DNA of 64,000 bases, from positions 930,001-994,000 of the forward strand of contig NZ_CP107913.1 in assembly GCF_036014115.1 (NCBI RefSeq). The letters are read 5' to 3'. This DNA comes from Streptomyces sp. NBC_00448 (GTDB lineage Bacteria; Actinomycetota; Actinomycetes; Streptomycetales; Streptomycetaceae). Each line of letters begins with the position of its first letter. The first letter of the stretch is position 1. The position numbers and the translations under genes are program-made. This document shows, piece by piece, positions 1 to 7,964 of this stretch. The notes beneath the pieces were generated by a model. It saw only the letters and a list, made by a program, of their open reading frames with translations. It was not told where the DNA came from and did not search any database.

Positions 1-3000
1 CCGGCCGGCGGGCAGCGCGACCCGCAGGATGTCGTCGTGCGAGGACGCGAGCGGGGCCAGTTCCGCGCCGTCGACGTGGAACGCGGCCCCGGCGGGGCGC
101 CCGCCGAGCAGGTGCAAGGTCACCGCGCTGTCGCCGGGCGCGTCGTAGCTGCCGCGGAGCTCGCGGGGGTCGCGGTAGCGCAGGCTGATGCCCAGGTCCG
201 GGTCCTCGGTGGTCAGCAGCACGTCCGCGGTGCCGACGGCGCTGCCGTGGAAGAGCGCCAGTTCGCGACCGCCGTCGTCGAACAGCCGGATCACGCCGGC
301 GGTGCCGGTGAAGCGCAGCCCCTCGCCGGCGAAGTCGACCGCCTTCGGTTCGTAGTGCGTCGCCGCCTGGTGGCGGAAGACGTGGTCGACGCTGTGCGGG
401 GTACGGACCTTCGCGCCCCACGGGGTGCTGCTCGCGGGGGCCACGGTCAGGTCGTCGCGGTGGCTGACGACGGCGAGCGTGTTGCCGTTCGACCCGTCGG
501 CCCTGCCCTCCAGTCGCACCCCGCGGGTGCCGTCCGTGGCGAACGTGCCGTCGAGCGCGCCGTCCTCGCGCACCCCGCGCACCACATGGATGAACGGCAT
601 CGCGTCGGCGAGGTGGCCGTAGCTGTTGGCGTCATGGCCGTTGGCCGCGGTCGGCACCGACCACGTCCACACCATCCGCTGGCCCGGCGCGAAGGCGTCG
701 TAGGTGACCAGGTAGTCGCCGCCGACCAGCAGGACGCTGCGGCCGAGGTAGAGCTCGCCGATCGGGCTGCCGGGGTCGGAGGTGATCTCGGCGTACTGCG
801 CGCCGCCGAGGTCGTACATCGGGCGGTCCAGCGTGTGGTTGCCGATCCCGCGGAAGGCGCCGTCCCTCCACACCGCGCAGGAGGTGGCGAAGGTCGCGTC
901 GGGCACCCGGCGGTCGCCGGCGTCCTCGGGGCCGTGGCCGCTGTAGGAGCGGCCGGCGGCGTAGTAGTAGAGGTGGCCGTTGCCGTTGTCGTCGGCGATC
1001 CCCCAGCGGTAGTTGGGCCCGCGGTCGACCTGCTGGAGGAAGACCGCGACCTCGTCCGGGCGGTCCACGCCGGCGCGCAGCGTGACGCCGTACCCGGTGT
1101 ACTTCGCGCTGCGCAGCCGCGGGTTGGTGCCGCGCTCGCCCGCCGAGCGGACCGTGACGTGCCACGGGTCGGGCGCGTCCGGCGGGCTGTCCAGCCGCCG
1201 GGCGGTGGGGTCGCTGCCCCACATCAGGTGCTCGGCGACCAGCGGGCGGTAGCGGTGCAGCGCCTCGCCGAGCAGCCGCATCTCGATGGGAGGGCGGCGC
1301 GGCCAGTACGCGTGCGCCCCCTGCGCGGGATGCAGCCGGCGAAGCTCGCCGGTCCCGGTGACGTCGATCGGCGCGCTGAGCGCGTGGACCAGCCAGTCGC
1401 CGAGGGCGGCGAACTCCGGGGTGGCCATCCGATTGCGCCCGTCGGCCTGCCGGCCCAGGAAGTTGCCCTGGGCGGCGGGCCGCAGGAAGGCCCAGACGTA
1501 CGTGGACAGGCTCTCGGTCCAGCGGCCGGGGCGGGCGTGGCGGGAGGGCAGTGCCGGGCGGGTGTGGAAGACGCCGGACAGCTCGCAGAACTTCTCGAAC
1601 TGGTCCAGCCACTCCCCCGCGGCCTCGTGCTCGGGGAAGAGCCACGCCAGACAGGCCAGCGCGGCCTTGCCGTCGGCGAGGAAGTTGGGGTGCCCGCCCA
1701 TCATCCGCCGCAGCGGGCCGATCTCCTCGCCCGCCGAGACGTACCCGGTCAGCAGCAGCAGGGCGTCGACGCGTGCGCGCTGCCCGGCGTCGAGCCGGTC
1801 GGCGAACCGGTCGTAGCCGTCCAGCAGCCGGTCGTAGAGCGGGCGTTGGCCGATGTTGAGGTAGCCGGCGAGTTCGTTCACGCCGTTCGCGATCAGCCGT
1901 GGGCCCTCGCTGCCGTACAGCAGCGCGTCCACGAACTGCTCGGGGGTGTCGAACTCGCCTTCCGTGCAGAGGGGTTCGGGGCGCTTGCCGTGGTAGGTCA
2001 GGCGCCAGTCCTTGACCCGGTCGAGGCTGAGGGTGCCCTGCCAGTGGTGCAGGTGGCGCACGTAGGTGGACTGGTACGTCATCGCCCGCCGGCCGCGCAG
2101 CACTTCCAGGTCGCGTGCGTGGTGGTAGAAGGCGATGCCGGTGCTGCGCGTGCCGGTGCGCAGCGGCCAGGTCCAGTGCAGCACCCCGTCGTGGCGGAAG
2201 CGGATCTGGAGAGTGTCCGCGGAGGCCCAGCCGGCGTACTCGTGGTCCTCCCAACGGGCGTGGTCGCGGATGAACACGCCCATCGCGTCCCCGCCGACCC
2301 GGTCCCAGAACGTCGCGTGCGGCCGGACGCCCCAGGCGTAGCTCGGCGCGTAGGGGCCGACGGTGAAGGCCATCCGCTCCCGCGGCCGCTCCCGGCCGCC
2401 CGGTCCGGAGAACGACGGGTCCTCGCCGCTGTCGCCGACCACGATCGGCTCGTCGATGCCGAGCCAGTGGTAGACCTCCGGTGACGTGGGGTCGGCGTGG
2501 TCGCGCGGGTCCTGCGAGAACGGCCAGGCCGAGGAGAACCGGTGGGTGGGCGCGCATCCCTCCCAGTGCAGCTCCCACGCGGCGCCCTCCGTGTCGAACC
2601 CGGTGGCCTCCTCGGCGAGTTCGACGAAGTCGCAGCCGTGCAGGACGCGTACGGTCGCGGTGTACCGCGCGCCGCCGGTGAAGCGGTAGTCCAGCCGGTG
2701 GGTGGCGAACAGCGGGCCGTGCTCCACCTGGTGGACGTCGAGGTGTGCGAGGCGCTCGGCGCCGGGGTGCAGGACCGAGTCGCCCACCCAGCCCTGCCCG
2801 CGGTCGAGCCGGCGGATCGGGCCGGGCAGGTCCGGGCCGGCGTACCGGCCGGCGGAGGGCAGCAGGACCCGCAGGGGGCCGGCGTCCACCACGATTCCGT
2901 CACCGTCACCGTCCTCGGCCGGGGTGACGGTGACCGGCCGGTCGGGTCCGGCCGCCGTCGCCGTCGCGTCCGCGCGCAGGGTGAACACGTGGCGCGCGCC

Positions 3001-3285
3001 GGGCGCGAGGTCGGCGAAGAAGCAGACGGTGGCCGCCGCCAGGGGCGCGTCGGCGCCCCCGGCCGCGGGGCCCGCCCCGGTGACCTCCGCCAGCTGGAAC
3101 GGGATCGGCGTGCCGCTCTCGTCGAGCAGCCGGAGCTCGTCGGCGCGCACCGCGGGCGCCACCCACCGCACCGGATAGTGCAGCAGGGTCCTCGGCCAGG
3201 CGAACTCCGGGTGGGCGAGCGGGTCCTGGAGCAGGAACCGCACTTCCGAGCCGCCGGCCGGCCAGTCGGTGACGGGGGCCGTCAC
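1..3285 (-). CDS. very large toroid/lyase-like protein, C-terminus beyond window
   Basis: An uninterrupted minus-strand frame of 1,095 codons runs from a GTG at 3285 off the left edge. The start overlaps the permease stop as GTGA, so the gene is translationally coupled to the sugar importer. The first ~290 residues look like a beta-sandwich. Residues ~440-700 are helix-rich and rich in W, H and R, as in an alpha/alpha toroid. From ~740 the protein is beta-rich again, with aromatic stretches such as GPNYRWGIADDNGNGHLYYY. This sandwich-toroid-sandwich layout resembles heparinase II/III-like and other polysaccharide lyases, but I cannot assign a family or name catalytic residues. No signal peptide is visible, so a cytoplasmic role on imported oligosaccharides is inferred. 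An open frame on the plus strand across the same bases is an antisense shadow with Arg/Val-rich composition. Confidence 0.85.
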   Translation of the reverse strand, partial: MTAPVTDWPAGGSEVRFLLQDPLAHPEFAWPRTLLHYPVRWVAPAVRADELRLLDESGTPIPFQLAEVTGAGPAAGGADAPLAAATVCFFADLAPGARHVFTLRADATATAAGPDRPVTVTPAEDGDGDGIVVDAGPLRVLLPSAGRYAGPDLPGPIRRLDRGQGWVGDSVLHPGAERLAHLDVHQVEHGPLFATHRLDYRFTGGARYTATVRVLHGCDFVELAEEATGFDTEGAAWELHWEGCAPTHRFSSAWPFSQDPRDHADPTSPEVYHWLGIDEPIVVGDSGEDPSFSGPGGRERPRERMAFTVGPYAPSYAWGVRPHATFWDRVGGDAMGVFIRDHARWEDHEYAGWASADTLQIRFRHDGVLHWTWPLRTGTRSTGIAFYHHARDLEVLRGRRAMTYQSTYVRHLHHWQGTLSLDRVKDWRLTYHGKRPEPLCTEGEFDTPEQFVDALLYGSEGPRLIANGVNELAGYLNIGQRPLYDRLLDGYDRFADRLDAGQRARVDALLLLTGYVSAGEEIGPLRRMMGGHPNFLADGKAALACLAWLFPEHEAAGEWLDQFEKFCELSGVFHTRPALPSRHARPGRWTESLSTYVWAFLRPAAQGNFLGRQADGRNRMATPEFAALGDWLVHALSAPIDVTGTGELRRLHPAQGAHAYWPRRPPIEMRLLGEALHRYRPLVAEHLMWGSDPTARRLDSPPDAPDPWHVTVRSAGERGTNPRLRSAKYTGYGVTLRAGVDRPDEVAVFLQQVDRGPNYRWGIADDNGNGHLYYYAAGRSYSGHGPEDAGDRRVPDATFATSCAVWRDGAFRGIGNHTLDRPMYDLGGAQYAEITSDPGSPIGELYLGRSVLLVGGDYLVTYDAFAPGQRMVWTWSVPTAANGHDANSYGHLADAMPFIHVVRGVREDGALDGTFATDGTRGVRLEGRADGSNGNTLAVVSHRDDLTVAPASSTPWGAKVRTPHSVDHVFRHQAATHYEPKAVDFAGEGLRFTGTAGVIRLFDDGGRELALFHGSAVGTADVLLTTEDPDLGISLRYRDPRELRGSYDAPGDSAVTLHLLGGRPAGAAFHVDGAELAPLASSHDDILRVALPAGR

Positions 3286-4238
3286 GCGCCGCCTCCCATC
3301 TCGGCGCCCCCGGCGCCGGACGCGCCGGGCGCGACGCCCTGGGTGCCGAACGACGCACCGCCCGCGACGCCTTCGACGAGGTAACGCTGGAGCAGGATGA
3401 ACAGCAGCATGATCGGCGCGGCCACGATGAACGTGCCGGCCGCGATGAGCGGCCAGTTCTGCGAGTACTCGCCGAAGAACGAGTAGAGCCCTCGGGTGAC
3501 CGGCCACAGCGCGGAGTCGGAGAGCATCACCAGCGGCAGGATCAGGTTGTTCCAGGCGTGCACGAAGCCGAAGATCCCGAAGGTGGCCAGGGCCGGTTTC
3601 ATCTGCGGCATGATGATCGTGAAGATGAACCGGATGTAGCCGCAGCCGTCCAGCGCCGCCGCCTCGTCGATCTCGCGCGGGATGCCCTTGATGTAGCCGA
3701 CGAAGAAGAAGAACCCGGCGCCGGACAGGCTGGTCAGGATCAGGTAGCCGGCCATGCTGTTGTACAGGTGGAGCGTGCGGGCCTCGATGAACAGCGGGAT
3801 CAGGCCGCCGGGCAGGAAGCCGGAGAAGATGAAGAACGTGTAGAGCCCGTTGGAGTACTTGAAGTAGCCGCGGGAGATGGGGAAGGCGAGGAAGACGCCG
3901 AGGACGAGCGTGATGGCGTCGGGGACGGCCGCGTAGACCAGGCTGTTGACCATCTCCCGGCCGAAGTGCCCCTGGTGCCAGGCCGCCGAGAAACTCTCGG
4001 TGGTCCACGGGTGGGGCGTGCCGGTGGGGTTCTGCAGGAATCCGGTGTACGTCTTGAACGCCTGGAGCAGGACGTACACCAGCGGCAGGGCGAACAGCCC
4101 GGCGGCGATGGCGAAGCAGAGCAGGTTCACCCCCGCCGACTTGGTCCGCTGCCGGGACAGCAGCCCGCGCAGCAACGGGGAGGGGGTGCGCGGAGCGTCG
4201 GGGGCCTCGGGTGCCTGGGACACCTGGAGCGTCGTCAC
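3282..4238 (-). CDS. ABC sugar importer permease (MalG type)
   Basis: Inner-membrane permease of a carbohydrate uptake (CUT1) ABC transporter, 318 residues. The hydrophobic segments fit six membrane helices. The cytoplasmic coupling (EAA) loop reads EIDEAAALDGCGYIRFIFTI, the contact site for the ATPase subunit. I chose the GTG at 4238 because it overlaps the stop of the partner permease as GTGA; the upstream extension of the frame is arginine-rich and not permease-like. No ATPase gene lies nearby, so the importer probably uses a shared MsiK-type ATPase encoded elsewhere, as is usual for streptomycete CUT1 systems. The C-terminus is Gly/Ala-rich. Confidence 0.95.
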   Translation of the reverse strand: MTTLQVSQAPEAPDAPRTPSPLLRGLLSRQRTKSAGVNLLCFAIAAGLFALPLVYVLLQAFKTYTGFLQNPTGTPHPWTTESFSAAWHQGHFGREMVNSLVYAAVPDAITLVLGVFLAFPISRGYFKYSNGLYTFFIFSGFLPGGLIPLFIEARTLHLYNSMAGYLILTSLSGAGFFFFVGYIKGIPREIDEAAALDGCGYIRFIFTIIMPQMKPALATFGIFGFVHAWNNLILPLVMLSDSALWPVTRGLYSFFGEYSQNWPLIAAGTFIVAAPIMLLFILLQRYLVEGVAGGASFGTQGVAPGASGAGGAEMGGGA

Positions 4239-5134
4239 AGCGCCACCTCCCGCCGGCGCAGCACGTACAGCAGGCCGCCGCCGATCACGATCGTCAGCAC
4301 GAACTGGAGCATCGCCAGCATCGAGCCGTAGCCGAGCTGGCTGTCGCTGCCGAAGGCGGCTTGGAACATGTACAGCCCCAGGGTCTTGGTGCCGAAGTTG
4401 CCACCGGTCAGGACCAGCACCAGGGCGTACTCGCCCAGCGTGGCCATGGTGGTGAGGAAGACGTTGACGGTGGTGGCCGAGGCCAGCAGCGGCCACGTCA
4501 CGTGCCGGAACACCCGGAAGCGCCCGGCGCCGTCCATGGCCGCGGCCTCGTACACCGAGCGCGGGATGTTCCGCAGCCCGGCGATGTAGATGAGCATCGA
4601 GTACCCGGAGAACATCCACACGTTCACCAGCATCACCAGCGGCAGCGCCAGCGAACTCGACCCGAGGAAGGCGGAGTTGATGCCGAACAGGCCGTGCACG
4701 ATCTTCTCCGCCGGACCCGAGTAGGGGTCGAGCATGAGCGAGAAGACCGCACCGACCACCGTGACCGAGAAGATCTGCGGCATGAAGATCAGCGCACGGT
4801 AGAACGTGTACGAGCGACCGCCCCGGTTCAGCAGCATGGCAAGGCCGAGGCCGATCACGTTCTGCAGTACGGTCACGCCGACCACGTAGATCAGCGTGAC
4901 CCGTACCGCGCTCCACAGCTGCGGCAGCAGCGAGGTGAAGGCCGTGTGGTAGTTGCACATCCCGCAGAAGTTGAGCGGCGTGCCGGGGAGTCCGGAGTAC
5001 CGGGTGAACGAGTAGATGATGGTGGCCAGTGACGGGTAGAGCCCGAACAGCAGCCAACCGGCTCCCGGTATCGCGATGCTGGCCCAGGGGATGAACCGCC
5101 GCGTCCGTTGGGTTCCGAAGGGACAGCGTGCCAC
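4235..5134 (-). CDS. ABC sugar importer permease (MalF/UgpA type)
   Basis: First permease of the CUT1 importer, 299 residues with six predicted membrane helices. The EAA loop VYEAAAMDGAGRFRVFRHVT is near residue 195. It starts at GTG 5134, preceded by AGGAGG six bases upstream. The N-terminus has a short basic cytoplasmic tail and then the helix PWASIAIPGAGWLLFGLYP. It lies 38 bases after the binding-protein gene and overlaps the next permease by four bases, so the two permeases should be made in equal amounts. Confidence 0.95.
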   Translation of the reverse strand: MARCPFGTQRTRRFIPWASIAIPGAGWLLFGLYPSLATIIYSFTRYSGLPGTPLNFCGMCNYHTAFTSLLPQLWSAVRVTLIYVVGVTVLQNVIGLGLAMLLNRGGRSYTFYRALIFMPQIFSVTVVGAVFSLMLDPYSGPAEKIVHGLFGINSAFLGSSSLALPLVMLVNVWMFSGYSMLIYIAGLRNIPRSVYEAAAMDGAGRFRVFRHVTWPLLASATTVNVFLTTMATLGEYALVLVLTGGNFGTKTLGLYMFQAAFGSDSQLGYGSMLAMLQFVLTIVIGGGLLYVLRRREVAL

Positions 5135-5172
5135 GCCGCGCCTCCTCTCTCAGTTGTGCTCAGGGTCGGTCG

Positions 5173-6519
5173 TCAGCCCTTGACCGACTTGCGGTACGCG
5201 TTGGCCGAGCGGTTGAGGATGGTGTCGACGCTGTCGCTGCCGATCGGCTTCAGCTTGTAGAAGTCCGGGCCGGCCGCGTCCAGGGGCGCGCCCGCGGGCA
5301 CCCAGGGGTTGGCGAGCTGCTGGAACGCGCCGTCCATGTGGCTGTTGAGCCAGTCCGTCCAGTCCAGGCCGGTGTTCTTCACCGCCGGCTGGGTGGAGAC
5401 CGAACCGGTCAGCTTCAGCCACTCCTGGTAGTTCTCCGGCTGGGAGAACATCGACAGCCACTCCATGGCCAGATCCTTGTGCTTCGCGCTGGTCGGGACC
5501 ATCCAGGTGAGGTCCGGGCGCAGCGACACGCGGTTGGCCGAGGCGGTGTCGGTGCCCGGCATGGTGAAGAACCCGAGCTTGAGGTTGGGGTTGGCCTTCT
5601 GGATGACCGCCCCGTCCCAGGAACCGTCCAGCAGGAAGGGGTAGTCACTGGCGCGCGCCGCCCAGACGCCGGGCGCGGTCAGCTGGGCGACGCCCGACGC
5701 GTTCGGCTCGATGTACTTCATGACCTGCTCGTAGCGCGCGGAGGACTCCTTGTAGACCGGGTCGGTCCAGGACTGGGTGCCCTTCCAGAACGCGTCGGCG
5801 CGGTCGTTGGAGACCTTCACCGAGTCCGACGCGGGCTTGCCCTGCATGAGCATCTGGTTCTCGACGCCCTGCCACACGCCGCCCTGCATGCCGTCCTTGC
5901 CGGACACGAAGATCGGGGTGATGCCCTTCTTCTTGAGCTTCGCGCAGTCGTCGACGAACTCCTGGAACGTCGTCGGCACGGTCATGCCGTACTTCGCGAG
6001 CAGGTCCTTCTTGTACCAGATCGCCCCGGCCGCGGCGTACTGCGCGGCCATCACGCCGTAGACGCCGCCGTTGTGCCCGACGGCGGCGGCCTGGTCGGTG
6101 GCGCTGTAGTTCTTCATGAACGGCTGGTTCTTCAGGTCCACCAGTTGTCCGGCCTGGATGAGCGCGGCGGCCCCGGCGGGCTTGAGGCTGGTGTAGCTGG
6201 GGGCGAAGCCCGCCTGGGTCGGCGCGGCCAGGCCCAGCACGTCGACGGACTTGGACTGCAGCAGGCTGTTCCACAGCTGGCCCCAGGCGCCGTTGGCGGT
6301 CGGCGCCTGCTGGATCTTGACCTTCACCCCGGGGTGGGCCTTCTCGAACTTGGCGTTCAGCTCCTCGGTGAACTGGATGGCGCCGGGGTTGGTCCACTCG
6401 GCGACCGTCAGCGTGGTCTTCGCGCTCCCGCCGCCGGACGAGGAGGAACTGCAGCCGGTGAGGCCGATGGACAGGCACGCGGTCGCCGCGAGCAGGGTGA
6501 CGGTGATGCGGGGTCTCAT
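5173..6519 (-). CDS. sugar-binding lipoprotein of ABC importer (family 1)
   Basis: Extracellular solute-binding lipoprotein of 448 residues that delivers sugar to the two permeases downstream. The signal peptide is MRPRITVTLLAATACLSIGL, followed by the lipobox LTGC (lipidated Cys23) and a Ser/Gly linker. The mature part has the family-1 pattern: an early TLTVAEWTNPG strand, a PTAN segment, and a conserved tail with PEVP-like loops. The start is ATG 6519 with AAGGAG nine bases upstream. The frame is open further upstream, but that stretch lacks a ribosome site and would bury the signal peptide. The neighbours (ManD-type dehydratase, glycosidases) suggest a plant or microbial oligosaccharide, possibly uronic-acid-containing, as substrate. 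Confidence 0.95.
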   Translation of the reverse strand: MRPRITVTLLAATACLSIGLTGCSSSSSGGGSAKTTLTVAEWTNPGAIQFTEELNAKFEKAHPGVKVKIQQAPTANGAWGQLWNSLLQSKSVDVLGLAAPTQAGFAPSYTSLKPAGAAALIQAGQLVDLKNQPFMKNYSATDQAAAVGHNGGVYGVMAAQYAAAGAIWYKKDLLAKYGMTVPTTFQEFVDDCAKLKKKGITPIFVSGKDGMQGGVWQGVENQMLMQGKPASDSVKVSNDRADAFWKGTQSWTDPVYKESSARYEQVMKYIEPNASGVAQLTAPGVWAARASDYPFLLDGSWDGAVIQKANPNLKLGFFTMPGTDTASANRVSLRPDLTWMVPTSAKHKDLAMEWLSMFSQPENYQEWLKLTGSVSTQPAVKNTGLDWTDWLNSHMDGAFQQLANPWVPAGAPLDAAGPDFYKLKPIGSDSVDTILNRSANAYRKSVKG

Positions 6520-6577
6520 GAGGGTGGCTCCTTGGAAGAGGTACGGGGGTGACCGGCGGGGGTGACGGACGTCCGGG

Positions 6578-7879
6578 TCAGGGGCGCTGGAGGGCGCCGT
6601 CGGCCCGCCGCGGCGGCTTCCACGCCTGGCCGGGCAGCGCGGCGGGCCGCGGCGGGTACTTGGCGGCCAGTCGCTCGTCGAGGTCGACGCCGAGCCCCGG
6701 CCGGTCGCTCGGCCACAGGTGCCCGTCACGGATCTCGGGGCACCCGGGGAACACCTCCCGCGCGGCGGCGCCGAACAGGTGCTGCTCCTGGATGCCGAAG
6801 TTGGGCGCGGCCATGTCGAGCGCGAGGTTGGCGGCGTGCCCGATCGGCGAGACGTCGCCCGGCCCGTGCCAGGCGGTGCGCACGCCGAACAGCTCGCAGG
6901 CGTTCGCCAGCCGCCAGGCGGGGGTGATGCCGCCGATGGCCGAGACGTGCACGCGGATGAAGTCGCACAGCCGCTCCTGGACGACCGGGCGGTACTCCGC
7001 GGGGTTGGTGAACAGCTCGCCGATGGCGATCGGTGTCACCGACCGGCCGCGCAGTATCCGCAGCCACTCGATGTCCTCCGGCGCGACCGGGTCCTCCAGG
7101 TAGAACAGGTCGTACGGCTCCAGGTCCGCCGCGATCCGCACGGCGTCGGTGGGGTGCACCCGCTCGTGCACGTCGTGGATCAGCTCGACCTCGGGGCCGA
7201 CGTGCTCGCGCAGGTGCGCGAACAGCCCGCGGACCGTGCGCCGGTAGGCCGCCGGGTCCCAGGCGTCGGCGGTGAGCGGGCGGTGGGCGCCGGCCGCCGC
7301 GGCGGCGGCCGGCGCCCCGTAGGTGCCCGCGCCCGGCACCGCGACCTGGCAGCGCACGTGCCGGTAGCCCTCCGCCATCAGCGCCAGCACCTCGTCGGTG
7401 ACCTCCTGCGGGTCCCGCCCGGCGGCGTGCGCGTACAGCGGCACCGCGGTACGGCAGCGGCCGCCGAGCAGCTGCCACACCGGCAGTCCGGCCTGCTTGC
7501 CCTTGATGTCCCACAGCGCCATGTCCACCCCGGACAGCGCGTTGTTGAGCACCGGCCCCGACCGCCAGTAGCCGCTCACGTGCAGGGTCGACGCGATGTC
7601 GGTGATGTCGGCCGGGTCGCGGCCGATCAGCTGCGGGGCCAGGTACTCGTCGACGGCGGTGGCCACGGCCGCCGCGCGCTGGGTGAAGGTGGCGCAGCCG
7701 AGTCCGTACAGGCCGGGCTCGCTGGTGTCGACGCGCACCACGACGAGCGTGGTGCCGGCCGGCGCGGTCAGGATCGTCCGGACGCCGGTGATGCGGACGC
7801 CGGACGGCTGTGCCCACGGCGGCTCGACCGGCTCGGGCGCCGGCGGGAGTGCGCCGGCATCGGCTGCGTGGTCGCTCAC
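6578..7879 (-). CDS. enolase-superfamily sugar-acid dehydratase, ManD (RspA) type
   Basis: 433 residues, close to D-mannonate/D-gluconate dehydratases of the enolase superfamily. These remove water from a sugar acid to give a 2-keto-3-deoxy acid. Metal ligands are visible in order: Asp of HDVHERV, Glu of YLEDP, Glu of GELF. The same HDVH supplies the catalytic His. The Arg/Tyr pair of the ManD subgroup is seen in RCQVAVPGAGTY. The C-terminal signature WHGPGDVSPIGHAANLALD followed by NFGIQE is also subgroup-typical. The start is GTG 7879 with AGGAG eight bases upstream. An Ala-rich loop follows the catalytic Tyr. The substrate may be mannonate or gluconate; the sequence alone does not decide. 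Confidence 0.88.
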   Translation of the reverse strand: MSDHAADAGALPPAPEPVEPPWAQPSGVRITGVRTILTAPAGTTLVVVRVDTSEPGLYGLGCATFTQRAAAVATAVDEYLAPQLIGRDPADITDIASTLHVSGYWRSGPVLNNALSGVDMALWDIKGKQAGLPVWQLLGGRCRTAVPLYAHAAGRDPQEVTDEVLALMAEGYRHVRCQVAVPGAGTYGAPAAAAAAGAHRPLTADAWDPAAYRRTVRGLFAHLREHVGPEVELIHDVHERVHPTDAVRIAADLEPYDLFYLEDPVAPEDIEWLRILRGRSVTPIAIGELFTNPAEYRPVVQERLCDFIRVHVSAIGGITPAWRLANACELFGVRTAWHGPGDVSPIGHAANLALDMAAPNFGIQEQHLFGAAAREVFPGCPEIRDGHLWPSDRPGLGVDLDERLAAKYPPRPAALPGQAWKPPRRADGALQRP

Positions 7880-7964
7880 GCGAATGCTCCTGGTTCTGGA
7901 GGTGCTGTCGGAAGGTGCCGGCCTGGGGAGGCGGCGGGGTGCGGTGTCACGTCGGGGGTGCGGC

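Noticed and set aside
37..2484. Long open frame on the plus strand opposite the large toroid-like gene
   Set aside because: Its translation is Val/Arg/Ala-rich without domains, and the opposite strand has an intact, well-biased frame coupled to the permease gene.
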